Assembly (NCBI GenBank): GCA_016165875.1
Contig: JABBOT010000013.1
Location: 9,683,478-9,747,477 of the forward strand
Source: Acanthopleura granulata
Taxonomy: Eukaryota > Mollusca > Polyplacophora > Chitonida > Chitonidae
Direction: 5' to 3'
DNA length: 64,000 bases
In this document: positions 9,291-21,217 of the stretch, in pieces
Position numbering within the stretch: position 1 is the first letter of the stretch
Layout: the number at the start of each line of letters is the position of its first letter
Made by a program: the position numbers and the translations under genes
Notes under the pieces: model-generated
What the model saw: the letters and a program-made list of their open reading frames with translations, nothing else
Told to the model about the DNA's origin: nothing
Database searches by the model: none

Positions 9291-11808
9291 GAAAAACGTC
9301 GAAGCTGTACTCTTGGAATTCAACCGATGAGAATATACTTTGTTTAAATGCGACAGTCAATAATTAACCTTCACTCACCACTTCTGCACACACCCGATTG
9401 GTTTGCGATCTAAATGTTTTAATTGACCAATGGCATTATGGATAAGAATTTCGGAATTACTGTTTTTCACCCAAAGAGTAGCCTTTTTTCAACTGATAAA
9501 CCTTACTTGATTGATTCATTCATCCACTTTATATACCTGTTAAAGCTCACGCTTTTGTCGGAAGGGTCACATTTTTTTTTGATTGAAAATACCTTCTCAC
9601 AGTCAATGTATAAAATCTCCTGTTTTTTATGTTTTTTCGCAAAAATGTTTCATAACGTTCTTCTATGATGTTTTCCTATGGAATAATGACAAAATATGTC
9701 TCGACTCACCAGCGAAAACTTCTATAAGATTACTCCAATAATTAATTTCATTTATCTAGGATTCTTTGGGGTAACTGGGGTTTTGGTGACTGGGAGCAAC
9801 CGGAAGCAACTCGCAACATTCGCTGATTGAAAGCCTTGGTAGTCTGATTGACTACTGGCAGCATAAAATGGGTTTCTGTAATGGGAGCAACTGGAGGCAT
9901 CTCGGAGCATCCGATCGGGCTGATTATTGTCAACCAAACTCACTCACCAGTTTCTCGGAGTTGATCATATTCTACTTTTCTGCCACTCCAAACATATGTA
10001 TCTAATTCCGTGGATCTGAGTGTACTTTCTCCCAGTTTGTCAGAGTTGTTCACGATCGTAAGGTTTTGCCAAAGCTTTCGGCATAAGCGTTACGATTTTA
10101 AACTCAGAATACTGACCTCAAAGCTCTGGGCTGTGATTTTTACCTTGTAATTTGGGGCCCGGGGACCCCAGCCAACGCGCTGGGATAGGTTTTAATACAC
10201 GAAGCTCCAACTTTTAAAACGGTTCGGTACTTTCAAATATCTCTCGGCGCAACAAACTGAGAACTCACCCTTGATAAGTCGCGAAGCTTCCGGGACAACG
10301 CGGTCCCTGGACATTCGCCTAATTTGCTTGGACAGGTTTACGTTTTGGAGCTCCCACATTAAATTTTCTAAAACAAAAAGTGTATCCACCATGTTGTTGA
10401 ACGGCTCAGTACTCTTCAAAGGCCTACTCTTAGTGCCCCGTCATGCCTGAGAACTCATTTACGGTTTTCTGGGACGGTTTTCTTACACGTTTTGAGACAA
10501 AATATAACCTGTGTAGTAGAAATTGCTAAAATGCCAATGCGCAAATTCGCTTCGAAATTTCTTTCAATTCAAGAGTAGAAATTGTCTCACCACATTTTTA
10601 TGAAGCCATCATCACCACCGCCTGTCCACTATAACATACATCGTCCACCTCCACAATCCTATTTTATTCTCCCTCACTCCAATTTTTTTTTTCCTATATA
10701 TAGATCCATCCCAGTCACTGAAGTAATTTTATTGCTGTTAGAGTCTTTTGGAAAGTTTGATTGTACAAGTTAATGTGAAGTATACGTTTAAATTCGAATA
10801 ATTTTGCCCTTTTTCATTTTGCTCTTAAATTAGCCTGAGCTTCTCAGTAAAAGCAGACGTCACGGTAATAGTTATGTCCCTTTTACACATTAAAACGTAG
10901 CGACCGATCGGTGATCGTTTTGGAGTACAGAAAGTTACAGGAACGCTTTGAATGTGTAGCTTACTGGATGAAACTAATACAAAATGGTATTTAATTACAT
11001 CATACTTTACAGTATCTTGGCTGAAGCTGCTTTTACTTACACAAAACATATCTCTTGTGTCTTTAAGGCGAGACTGAACAGTCGCCATAATGAATTTAAT
11101 ATGACCCCTTTGACAACTGTGATTCAATATGACCCGGTTGATTAGCCAATCAATATACTGCACTGGGGCGAGAAATTTACTTGTGGGATAATAATATATT
11201 GAATTTAGACATTTGCAAAGTTAATATAAGTGAGACATTGGTATATTGATTTATTTGATTGGTGTTTCACAATGTACTCAAACGTATTTTACGTATACAA
11301 CGGCGACCAGTGGGAGGAAACCGGGCAGAGCCTGGGGAAAACCCACGACCATCCGCAGGCTGCTGACGGACCTTCCAACGAACGGCCAACATGACTTGAA
11401 CTCTCAGCGACCGCATGAATCTGTGACAGGTACCTTGGTCAATTCCCCGCGCTGACGCGTTAGCTCCCACAGCATCGGAGGCCCCGACATTGATATGCCA
11501 TTGTTAAACCTTGAGGGGGTGTTGACAATGAGGCTGAGGAAACGAGTTGCTTTGATTACAATTTATTCGCAGTTTTCCGCATATAAAACAAAACAGATTT
11601 AACAATCCATACACTGACATCAAATTTCAAATCCTGTGTACCACAAGAAACATTAATCAAAAAACATAGTGAGATTTTTACCTTTGAAGAACAATGCATG
11701 ATGCTCTGAGGACGAAATAATTGAAAATGAGTTGATACACGGGGTACTAGATACTATCTACCTCGTATTTAGTCATTCAGATATTTAGCCAATCATCTGA
11801 TTGATTAA

Positions 11809-14800
11809 TCAGTCGTCGGCGTCAAAACGTATCCCGACCTCCTTCTTGACCTGATCCACCAATCCCATCACGCATTCGCTATGTGACATCGGCAACAAGG
11901 GACTCTCCGTCAGCCCTAAATGGAAGAGAGAATGATGGCCAATGGTCAGTTCTACGGGAACTCTGGAGGAAGGCGCTCTGACTGACTGACTGTATGGTGT
12001 CTTTACACATAACCAATGGGTTTGCAAAGTGCGGGTATCGGATGGAGTTCTTCGCCAAAATTAGCAACCTAGACCAAAAGGATTCACCACTGTAAACCAT
12101 AATTAGCAACCTAAACCATAAGCGTTCATCACTCCTGAACCATAATTAGCAACCAAAACCATAAGCGTTCATCACTCCTGAACCATAATTAGCAACCTAA
12201 ACTATAAGAGTTGAAGACTACTGAAACATGCTTAGCAACCTAAACTATAAGACTTCATCACTGCTGAACCATAATTAGCAACCTAAACCATAAGCGCCCA
12301 TCACTACTGAACCATAATTAGGTTTATTAATAGGGACTTCTGAACGAACTTTATAATTTACAAGGCTTCATGTATATGATGCCATATAGAAGAGGCTCAA
12401 ATCTGGGAATAGCATGCAGGTTCAGAAATTTACTTCAATGGTTTACATGTTTAATTTTGTGTTCTTGCTAACATGTCAAGCACAATATTCTCACAATACA
12501 ACTAACGGAGTCCACGTTTATCAGACCATGTACCCAAGTTTAACAGATCTAAGCCAAGAGGTTCTGCCAATATAATGATAACGACATGAAAAGAAAAGTA
12601 CAGGGTACAGCACAAATCGGGAATAACATATAAGAACCTCAAGTTCAAAAGCTGTAAGTGAAATGGTTCCGCACATGTAACCCATACGTCAAACGTTTTA
12701 CCGATGAACAGATGGACCGAAAAGGATATATCCTAAAACGGCCCGTCAATATTGATGAGCTCATGTACAAAGACTGATGGCTCGTGGCTGGGAAAGTCTA
12801 TTAGTCCATTGCCGGAGTGGTCTCTATCAAAGCTGTTTCATCTCAACTTTTCACTGGCCATGCCCCTGTTCGGATGTCTACCAGTGATTTTCCCGGTTGA
12901 GACTTGGTTGAGTCAGGTTGAAGCTGCTGGATAGGCCACTCTTGCTCAAGAGCCCTTCGTAAATATGAGGCCAAGAAGAAGGATTTTCTTACACATTTCA
13001 TCGTAAGATTTACCTTTGAGGATACACTGCCTCACGTGGTCGGCTTCATACGACAGGCCGCAGCTGTTCGGGAAGGTGAATTTGGCGTCCGTTTTCGGGA
13101 GGTCAAAGGTCACCTTCTCGGAGGACAACATCACTTCTGTGGGGCACCACATGGGGCTACTGATCTATGTGGAAGACAGAGAGGCATATGGCCGTTATAT
13201 GACTACAATTGAATGTATTTGCATAATTATTTTGTCGGTTATTATTTCAAAAATTATGAAAAATATTTAGCTTTCGATTTCCATTCTCACTGCTCCATTT
13301 CAGTTTCCCAATGGTTGTTTTTGTACATAAAGAAAGAAAAGAACCTGATTTGAAACTATTGTGATCTGAGCTCACAGAGGCTCCCTGTCCGGCCGTATGC
13401 CGGAAGGACAGCAAGCAACCTGCGCAACGCTTTCCCCGTGTTATGCCGACGTCGTAAAAGTGAATTATTTTGGAGTACGGAGTAAAACACCAATAAAAGT
13501 AAATAAATTGTGATATGTCTATGTATATATGATGACTGCCAAACAGTGTTCAGGGGAATACATATCCTATATACACAGATTCGCCATAGGCAATCATAAC
13601 AAAACTGGATCAGATTATACTATGTACTTGTATATTAAACCAGATTTATAACTCGCAGGGGCCTTCGTGCTTCAGTCGATCAGAACACTAGCGCAGCGTA
13701 ATGACCCGAAGCTTCCTACCAATGCGGTCGCAGTGAGTTCAAATCCTGCTTAAGCTGGCTTTCTCTCCGGCCGTACGTGAGAAGGTATGGCAACAACCTG
13801 CGGATGGTCGTGGGTTTCCCCAGGGCTCGATCCGGTTTCCTCCCACCATAATGCTGGCCGACGTCGTAAAAGTGAAATATTCTTGAGTACGCTGTAAAAC
13901 ACCAATCAAATAAATAAATAAATAGAGAGAAAAATAAATAACTCACCTCACTTTATCTGACCTTCTGTTCCGAATATAGAAAAATAATACGAAAGACACG
14001 CCATTGTTACAACAAAATCTTCGCACAGTTTTTTCTCATATTTTGTCCCCAAAATAACGTAATTTATACTCCATCTAGTAACCCACTTTTATCTGACTTT
14101 TTCTTCCCACAAAGTGTCATTTGTGCCCCAATTTCTAACCTACCCTTTCTTACCTTTTGTTCAGAATATAATAACGTCTTTCGTCCCCCCCCCCAAATTC
14201 GTCACCTACCTTTCCGTGGCACTTTGTTCCCAATAAAATAACCTCATTTGTGCACAAATCTCTGCCGTTATCTTACCTCTTGTCAGGATTAAAATAATGT
14301 TATTTATGCCTCAAATCGTCACTTACCTTTATCTCAACTTTTGTTCAGTATATAACGTCGTGTATGCCCCAACAAATTATGTACCTTTCCGTGAACTTTT
14401 GTCCTCAATATAACAACGTTATTTGCACCTCCAACTAGTTATGTACCTTTATGTGAGCTTTTGTCCTAAATATAACAACGTTATATACCTTCAACTTGTC
14501 ACTCACCTTTATGTGGCCTTTTGTGCCGTATACAACCACCTCATTTGTACCCTGAAAGGCCTCACTGTAGTTCAACTGAGCCATTCGGCCATCGTTGTAT
14601 TTGAAAGTAATACAAGCAGCTTCATCCAAATCTGAGAGGAAAGGAAACATCTTAGAGATAATATTACAACCGGCCAAATATAAGATATCAGTCTTTCTTT
14701 GCATTGTTTTCATGATATTGTGTGCTTGTATTAAATATGTTAACAGCAAATCATTTTGAGTCATTCTACACCACTGATATCTAGTATATTGCAGTTTTCA

Positions 14801-15484
14801 TCACGGCAATTTTTTTTTACCTAATTCTGATTACATGATGACACGGGGAGTGTAAGTTTTTATCTCTTAAACACTTACATGAACAGTTAGAATAAAACAC
14901 TAACAGTGGTAAATTGACAAGGGGCTGGATTTCACCCGTATCTTCTGGGCGACCATTCGCTGCTCTGGTTTACTCCCTACGCTGTAGTCTTTCATATTTT
15001 ATATTTTACAGCGAACACCGAAGTCTTGGGCTAAATGAAAAGGGGGTTTAAAAAGAACAGGGACAAAGCACCGTCCTTCAACGGGCTCCTAGCAAACCCT
15101 CTAAGTTAAAGGCTGGGTCAAATGCCAAACAACGTTTTCAACAACTTTGCAATTTTCAAGACACGTCACCTTGTTAATTTTCACTCCTGTGGCAACACAT
15201 ATCAACCTTGTGTTTCTATTTGATGTATTTATTTAATTGAAAGTTTTCCTTTTACGTCGAATATTTACGCCCACCCATTATGGTGGGAGGGGACGCACGA
15301 CCACCCGCAGGTTCCTGGCAGACCGTCCCACGTACGGCCGGAGTGGAAGCCAGCATGGGCTGAACTCATAGCCACCATATCGGTGAGAGGCATCCGAGTC
15401 ATTACGCTACACTATCGCGCCTACCACAAGTGAAGCGGAGCCGTGTCCCCTCCCAACCCTCAAGGTTTAATTTGAGGATACCAC

Positions 15485-15545
<61 letters not shown>

Positions 15546-15567
15546 CAACAACAACAACAACAACCAC

Positions 15568-15614
<47 letters not shown>

Positions 15615-15624
15615 CCACAACAAC

Positions 15625-15677
<53 letters not shown>

Positions 15678-18600
15678 CCTCCGACCATTGTCGCCTCCAC
15701 GCTAATCTTGTCCGGCTTTCCAAACAGGAAGACGGCGATGTTAAGCGGGTAGACCCCAATGCTCAACAGAGCCCCATACTCCGTGGCTTTGCTACCCAAC
15801 TTCCTAATTGTACCCGCAGAGACTGCCAGCTGTGCAGTCAGCATCCGGGCTTTTCCCACCGTCTCATTGGCCATCTCCTTCAAAACGCGGTTGAAAGCCG
15901 GGAAAAATCGAGTCCATACGCCCTGGAGAAATGAATATTGATTTATAGATTTACGATTTTACTTGATGGCTATTTAACTTCATGGGGAAATTGGTGCGGC
16001 CCTCACTGACTCGAATGGTGCAAGCCATGTCATACTGCAACTAACGGCTCTTTGACCAGTGAGGTCAAGTCATTCCGCTTTTACTTTGCAAGACATGCAC
16101 GCATCTTGAGTCAGTGGGGTCAGCCGTACCATGTGAGGAACGTATTAAATACGAATGATTACGTCATATAGAGTAAAGTCAGAGCAGTAAGTTGTTACTT
16201 CCTAAAGCCTTACATGAACACTTAGAGTTGACAAGAGGCCGGATTTCGCCGGTAACGTGTGACTATTTCCCTACCCTTACACGGTTGTCGCTCCTCTTGT
16301 TTTCTTCTTCGTGATGCAGTCATTTATATTACGTCTGAAGGCAATTTTATGCCTCTATATGACTACAGGGGATCAAACAGGGAACACGTGTAGTACACAA
16401 GCACTGCAGTGTTAAAACGGATTATCTATTTATTTATTTATTTGATGGGTGTTTTACGCCGTACTCAAGAATATTTCACTTATACCACGGCGGCCAATAT
16501 TATGGTGGGAGGAAACTGGGCAGAGCCCGGGGGAAACCCACGACCATCCGCAGCTTGTTGATAGACCTTCACACCTACGGCCTAAGAGGAAGCCAGCATA
16601 AGCTCGACTTGAACTCACAGCGATCGTATTGGTGGGAGCCTTCTGGGTCATTGCGCTGCGCTAACGCGCTACCCGACTGAGCCACGGAGGCCCAGTCAAA
16701 GCAGATAACGACCTGCCTCACTACGATTTGGGTCCCATGTTGTATCACGTCAGAGTCTCCCACTGAACAACACATGCAAGAGATCAACAGTAGACAAGTA
16801 TGCTTGTCACCAGATCCGAGCAAAGCCTTCAACCATCTTCAAGGCCAATGATGTCCTTTGCAAATTACCATTTTCTTTTTCACTGGGATCTCACTACATT
16901 CCAGCTCAAGTCATATTAATATCTGCATTCATGTTCACAGCACACAGTAGGTCTCTTCGTCATTTCAATATAGGTTAAGTATTCCTGAGATGCCGTTAGG
17001 CCATGGTTATTCATTCATAGCAAGTTATATACGTATAAATTTTAACAGTATACGGAGATCACACTTATAGTAAATTAAAGAAAAACGAAATAGTCGCTCC
17101 CTGGCAACTTGCACCAAGCCATCTTCACGTTACCATACCAACAGTGCTTCTTGCCATGGTAGTTACGTGCTCTTAACGCTAAGACGACTTCGAGCAAGTG
17201 CGCCTTGATGCCTTGCCTCCATAAAGAAAAGTTTCTTTTCCCTAGCCAGTGACGTCATTTCCTTCAGTTGTTTCAGGTTCATGGCGGCCGGTTTTTCAAC
17301 GAGCACGTGCTTCCCATGGTTAAGGAACAGGAGAGTGAGTTTGTGGTGCTCTTGGTGCATGGTCCCTATGTACACCACATCTATAAGATAAACAAGGGTT
17401 AATGAGCAATGTTCTCTGTGATACGCGTACCGTATCTGTGACATAAAAAACAGTTATTTAGCAGTCTTCTCTGTGAATGGTGCCTGCATACACAATGACC
17501 TCGTCTGTAAGATAAACAAGAGTTATTTAGCAGTCTTCTCTGTGAATGGTGCCTGCATTCACCAGTGACCTCGTGTGTAAGATAAACAAGAGTTATTTAG
17601 CAGCCTTCTCTGTGAATGGTGCCTATATACACCAGTGACCTCATCTGTAAGATAAACCAGAGTTATTTGGCGGAGCTCTCTGTGAATGGTGCCATTATAC
17701 ATCAGTGACCATATTTGCAAGATTATGAAGTGACTAGATGTATGGTGCCTTTACACACACCATGTTTAAGACAAACAAGACATATCGAGCTCCGAATGAC
17801 TGTAATCTTAACTTCTGTATTATTTTATTATTTATTATTTTATTTATTTGTTTTCTTTATTATTTAATTGCTGTTTTACGACGTACTCGTTTCACGTATG
17901 CGACGGTGGCCAACATTATGCTGGAAGGAAACCACGGCCATCCGCAGGTTTTGTGGCAAACTTTCCCACATACGACCGGACATGAAGCCATACCATAAGC
18001 TGAACTTGAACTCACAGCGACCGCATTTTGAAAGGCTCTTAGGTCATTCTCCGGCACTAGACTTGTATTAATATAGGCCTTCTTCTGTTGGGTAACATAT
18101 AGTTACTAAGTCCTGCATAATGCAAATGGCGTCAAAATACAAAAATAAACCATTATCTAGAGCGCCATAAGAATCGCTCCGATCAATGTTACCTCGCCCA
18201 AGGTGTCTTGAAACACTCACCTACATTAGCATCCTGGGCTAGTTCAATGTAAGAGCCGTAAGCCGTGGGGATTCCGCGCTCTTTGGCAAACTCCTGGGCC
18301 CGCGACAAGTCTCTCGCCGCCACAGCAACAGCCTATGAAAGATGAACACAGAGATATTAATGTGTCACGAGACCAGGATTACGTGTCTGATCCATGAGAC
18401 TATATAATTTTTCTGTTCCCTTTTAGGTTTGCACTTCGTCATTTAATTATTAAACTAAACAGGTACCAACGATTACAACATGAAGAGCAAACTAAAACAG
18501 CGACGACGTATGATAGTTTACAAATGACACATGTATATAATGTGGTCCCTTGACAATTTACTTCAGTTAGGGTTCTGTCCTAGGTGTCCTGGTGCATACG

Positions 18601-20374
18601 CACAAAGTAACAACTTAGACATTCTCCTAGCACCATGACTTGAGCACAATTGGGTAGAAAATGCAGTGGTATTGAGAGCAATTTATTAGTCGTCACTGCT
18701 TCAGAGTTATTCAAAATGCTGCATCCTCGTTGCATTTAATTTAAACGCTAACAAAAAGTCAGTCACAAAAACAGTGTAAAGGGACGAGGCCTCAGGGAGT
18801 AATATTACACCGGCAGTTTTATGCAGAAATGCACTATAAAACACTAAAGCACAGACAGTAAAACCTGAACAGTGTAATATTTAGCAAATATCAAATGATA
18901 GCACTATACCGATGAAATCCGGTCTCGCCTCAGTTTTACCTGAGTTAGGATTATAGAGAGAAAAACGTTGAAGCAGTACTCTTGGAATTCAACCGATGAG
19001 AATATACTTTGTTTAAATGCGACAGTCAATAATTAACGTTCAATCACCATTTCTGCACACACGATCTAAATGTTTTATTTGACCAATTGCTTTATGGATA
19101 AGAATTTCGGTTTTTCACCCAAAGAGTAGCCTTTTTTCAACTGATACACCTTGATTGATTCATTCATCCACTTTATATACCTGTTAACGCTCACACTTTT
19201 GTCACCAGGCTCACATTTTTTTTTAATTGAAATTACCTTCTCACAGTCAATGTATAAAATCTCCTGTTTTTTATTTTTTTTCGCAAAAATGTTTCATAAT
19301 GTTGTTCTTTGATGTTTTCCTATGGAATAACGACTAAATATGTCTCGACTCACCAGCGAAAACTTCTAAAATCCTGTTACAAATGCACAAACAAACTATT
19401 TTCTCCTGGACGGATTTGCGCCCTAAATCCCTTCTCAGGACTTTACCCTGGATCTGAAGAGAATCTGAAGCTCTTGATGGAAACGCTGGTTTTGGGGGGG
19501 GGGGTCCTCATCGATGCAGTCACTGTGAGTTCAAGTCCAGCTCTGGCTGGCTTCCCATCTGGTCGTTCGAGAGAAGGTTTTCCAGCGACCTGCAGATGGT
19601 CATGGCTAGCTCCAGCTCGGTTTCCTCCCACCATAATGCTGGTCACCATGGAAGAAGTGAAATATTGTTGAGTACGGCGTAAAACACCAGTCAGATCAAT
19701 AAATAAATAAATAAATAAATGGAGATTGTAAGAATCTTAACATGGCTAAATATCATGATTTGGAGACCACACATGTTGGTACAACGTACAGCTGTTTTAC
19801 ACCAACGTCATACGTAAACAATGCAAAAGGCTACATTGTAAGGAGAAAAATCAGTACAGTAACGACAGTATGATACATGTATTTGATTTATTTATTTATT
19901 TCATTGGTGTTCAAGAATATTTCACTCATACGACGACGGGCATGTAGTTGACACGTACATTGTCACAGATAACCGGTGAAATACGGCCTCTTGTCCATAT
20001 ACTTCAGTTAATGTATTATTCTAACAGCTCAGATAAATGCTTCAATAGTACCACCTTCCACGCACTCTAGCACCATGGCTTCAACAGAATTAGGTAAGGA
20101 AATGATGTGACCTACATTACAAGGCGTTACCAAAGAATTGTCGACACATGCACATACACAAGTAGAAAAATCACATGAAAACAACGCCAAGGAACATAGA
20201 ATCCTGGTTTGTGCAGGAATACAATATAAAGCACGCAAGCGAAAAGCCAATCCTATAACAGTTACTTTGGATAGTTGATCTCACCTTATGTTCTGACGAG
20301 GGCAGTGCCGTCAAACTGTTCACAAAATCCCCCGAGATCTTCCCGGCACTGCAGATTCCCCAGCCCGTCGCCAT
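11809..20374 (-). CDS. DHDH: DHDH copy B, dimeric dihydrodiol dehydrogenase (Gfo/Idh/MocA family)
   Basis: Hand splicing gives 330 codons, against about 334 in mammals: exon 1 20285-20374, exon 2 18221-18332, exon 3 17217-17380, exon 4 15679-15922, exon 5 14507-14631, exon 6 13014-13164, exon 7 11809-11915. Phases are 0, 1, 0, 1, 0, 1. The family enzyme is cytosolic and NADP-dependent; it oxidises trans-dihydrodiols of aromatic hydrocarbons and D-xylose. Residues 1-30 start [17 protein letters not shown], the start of the Rossmann fold. His76, His79, Lys97 (VEKP), Trp125, Arg148 and Tyr180 are present, but Asp176 is Ser. Intron 3 begins with GC (GAG|GCAAGG). The donor of exon 4 is only four bases from a long AAT/AAC microsatellite. 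An AATAAA signal is at 11562-11567. Substrate is inferred from family only. Confidence 0.88.
15486..15674. repeat. AAT/AAC microsatellite in intron 4, copy B
   Basis: About 190 bp of AAT and AAC repeats with CCACAA interruptions. It ends four bases from the exon 4 donor, because about 50 bp that separate the two in other copies are absent. Shorter counterparts: C 26907-26960, D 38232-38271, E 49538-49609. Confidence 0.95.
19875..19938 (-). mobile_element. Short SINE 3'-end fragment in intron 1, unit B
   Basis: Only the tail end (TTTATTTATTTCATTGGTGT, then AAGAATATTTCACTCATACG) is left. Counterparts: C 31167-31220, D 42585-42640, E 54356-54413. Confidence 0.65.
19940..20260 (+). repeat. Second dispersed repeat family, copy in intron 1 near exon 1, unit B
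   Basis: Carries CCGGTGAAATACGGCCTCTT, TACTTCAGTTAATGTATTAT and AGCACCATGGCTTCAACAGA, and runs up to about 25 bases from the exon 1 donor. Counterparts in C, D and E precede exon 1 at the same distance; it was lost from unit A with exon 1. Confidence 0.5.
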
Positions 20375-21217
20375 ATTGCAGTGTACTGCTTAAGAAATAT
20401 ACGTATATCGCACTTTCTGTGCTGTAAATAGCTGCTTCGTTTGTTGGCTTCGCTGCACGTAGGGCTGAGTGACACTTCTTTAACACACTCACTGCAAACC
20501 GCCGGCAAACCGTTAGTCAACTTTGACCTCTTCACCCACGCACACGCTTGTTTAGTCTGGCTTACTTAAGAACTTGTAGAGAGAGCCCTATAACACTCAC
20601 CAGTGAGCATGGTTCAGCTGTCCGTTAGAATCATCAGTTATTATTAGAAATATCTAGGGTAGAAGTTCCCGCCTCACAATCGGCCATGACCACAGTGATC
20701 TTGGAGGGGTTGAATACTACTGTAATGGCAGGGATGTACTGTGACCTTACATAATGGTGTAAACGCTGTGAGGAGTGTGGCCAAAAACTAAGCCACAAAT
20801 GAGGTTTTGTTGTCCTTTCGTGGGTTACATCATACTTCTAGGTACTTGTGTGCTCAGAAAGCACTTATATTTTTGACACGTTGACAAATGGACTTCGAGA
20901 TAACTTCTTAATCAGATGTAGCTCGGGTAGAGGATATACAGGGGGAGGGGGACTGGGCACAGGGGGCCTCAATCCGCACTCATGAATATATTACTAATAC
21001 ACGGCGGCCAGCATTATGGCGGGAGGAAATCGGGCAGAACCCGGGGAAAACCCACGACCATCCGCAGGTTGCTGGCGGACCTTCCCACGTACCACCGCAT
21101 AGGAAGTAAGCGTAAGCTGGGCGTGAACTCACAGCCACTGCATTGGTGACAGACATCTGGGTCATTACACCACGATGGCGCGCTAACCTGCTCGACACAC
21201 GGGGCCCCAACCGCACT

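Larger units (their letters stand above)
1..9720 (-). repeat. Tandem array unit A (DHDH-bearing repeat)
   Basis: This is the leftmost unit visible in the array; it probably continues a larger array to the left, because the window opens inside a SINE that also sits at the matching place in units B-D. It carries DHDH copy A. It is about 1.85 kb shorter than units B-D because the segment with exon 1, the presumed promoter and a SINE is deleted at 9721-9724. Large parts (about 1500-4700) are almost identical to unit D (about 33900-37200), while 6000-9700 resembles unit B more closely. Confidence 0.9.
9724..21217 (-). repeat. Tandem array unit B
   Basis: This unit has the same order of sequence blocks as the other units, from the block starting ATAAGATTAC to the next one at 21218, about 11.5 kb. 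It carries intact DHDH copy B. It is the only unit in which the intron 4 microsatellite runs up to the exon 4 splice donor. Confidence 0.9.

Noticed and set aside
19309..19671. 120-codon plus-strand frame in intron 1 of copy B
   Set aside because: It reads through a poly-G run and a SINE, and is not kept in the other units.
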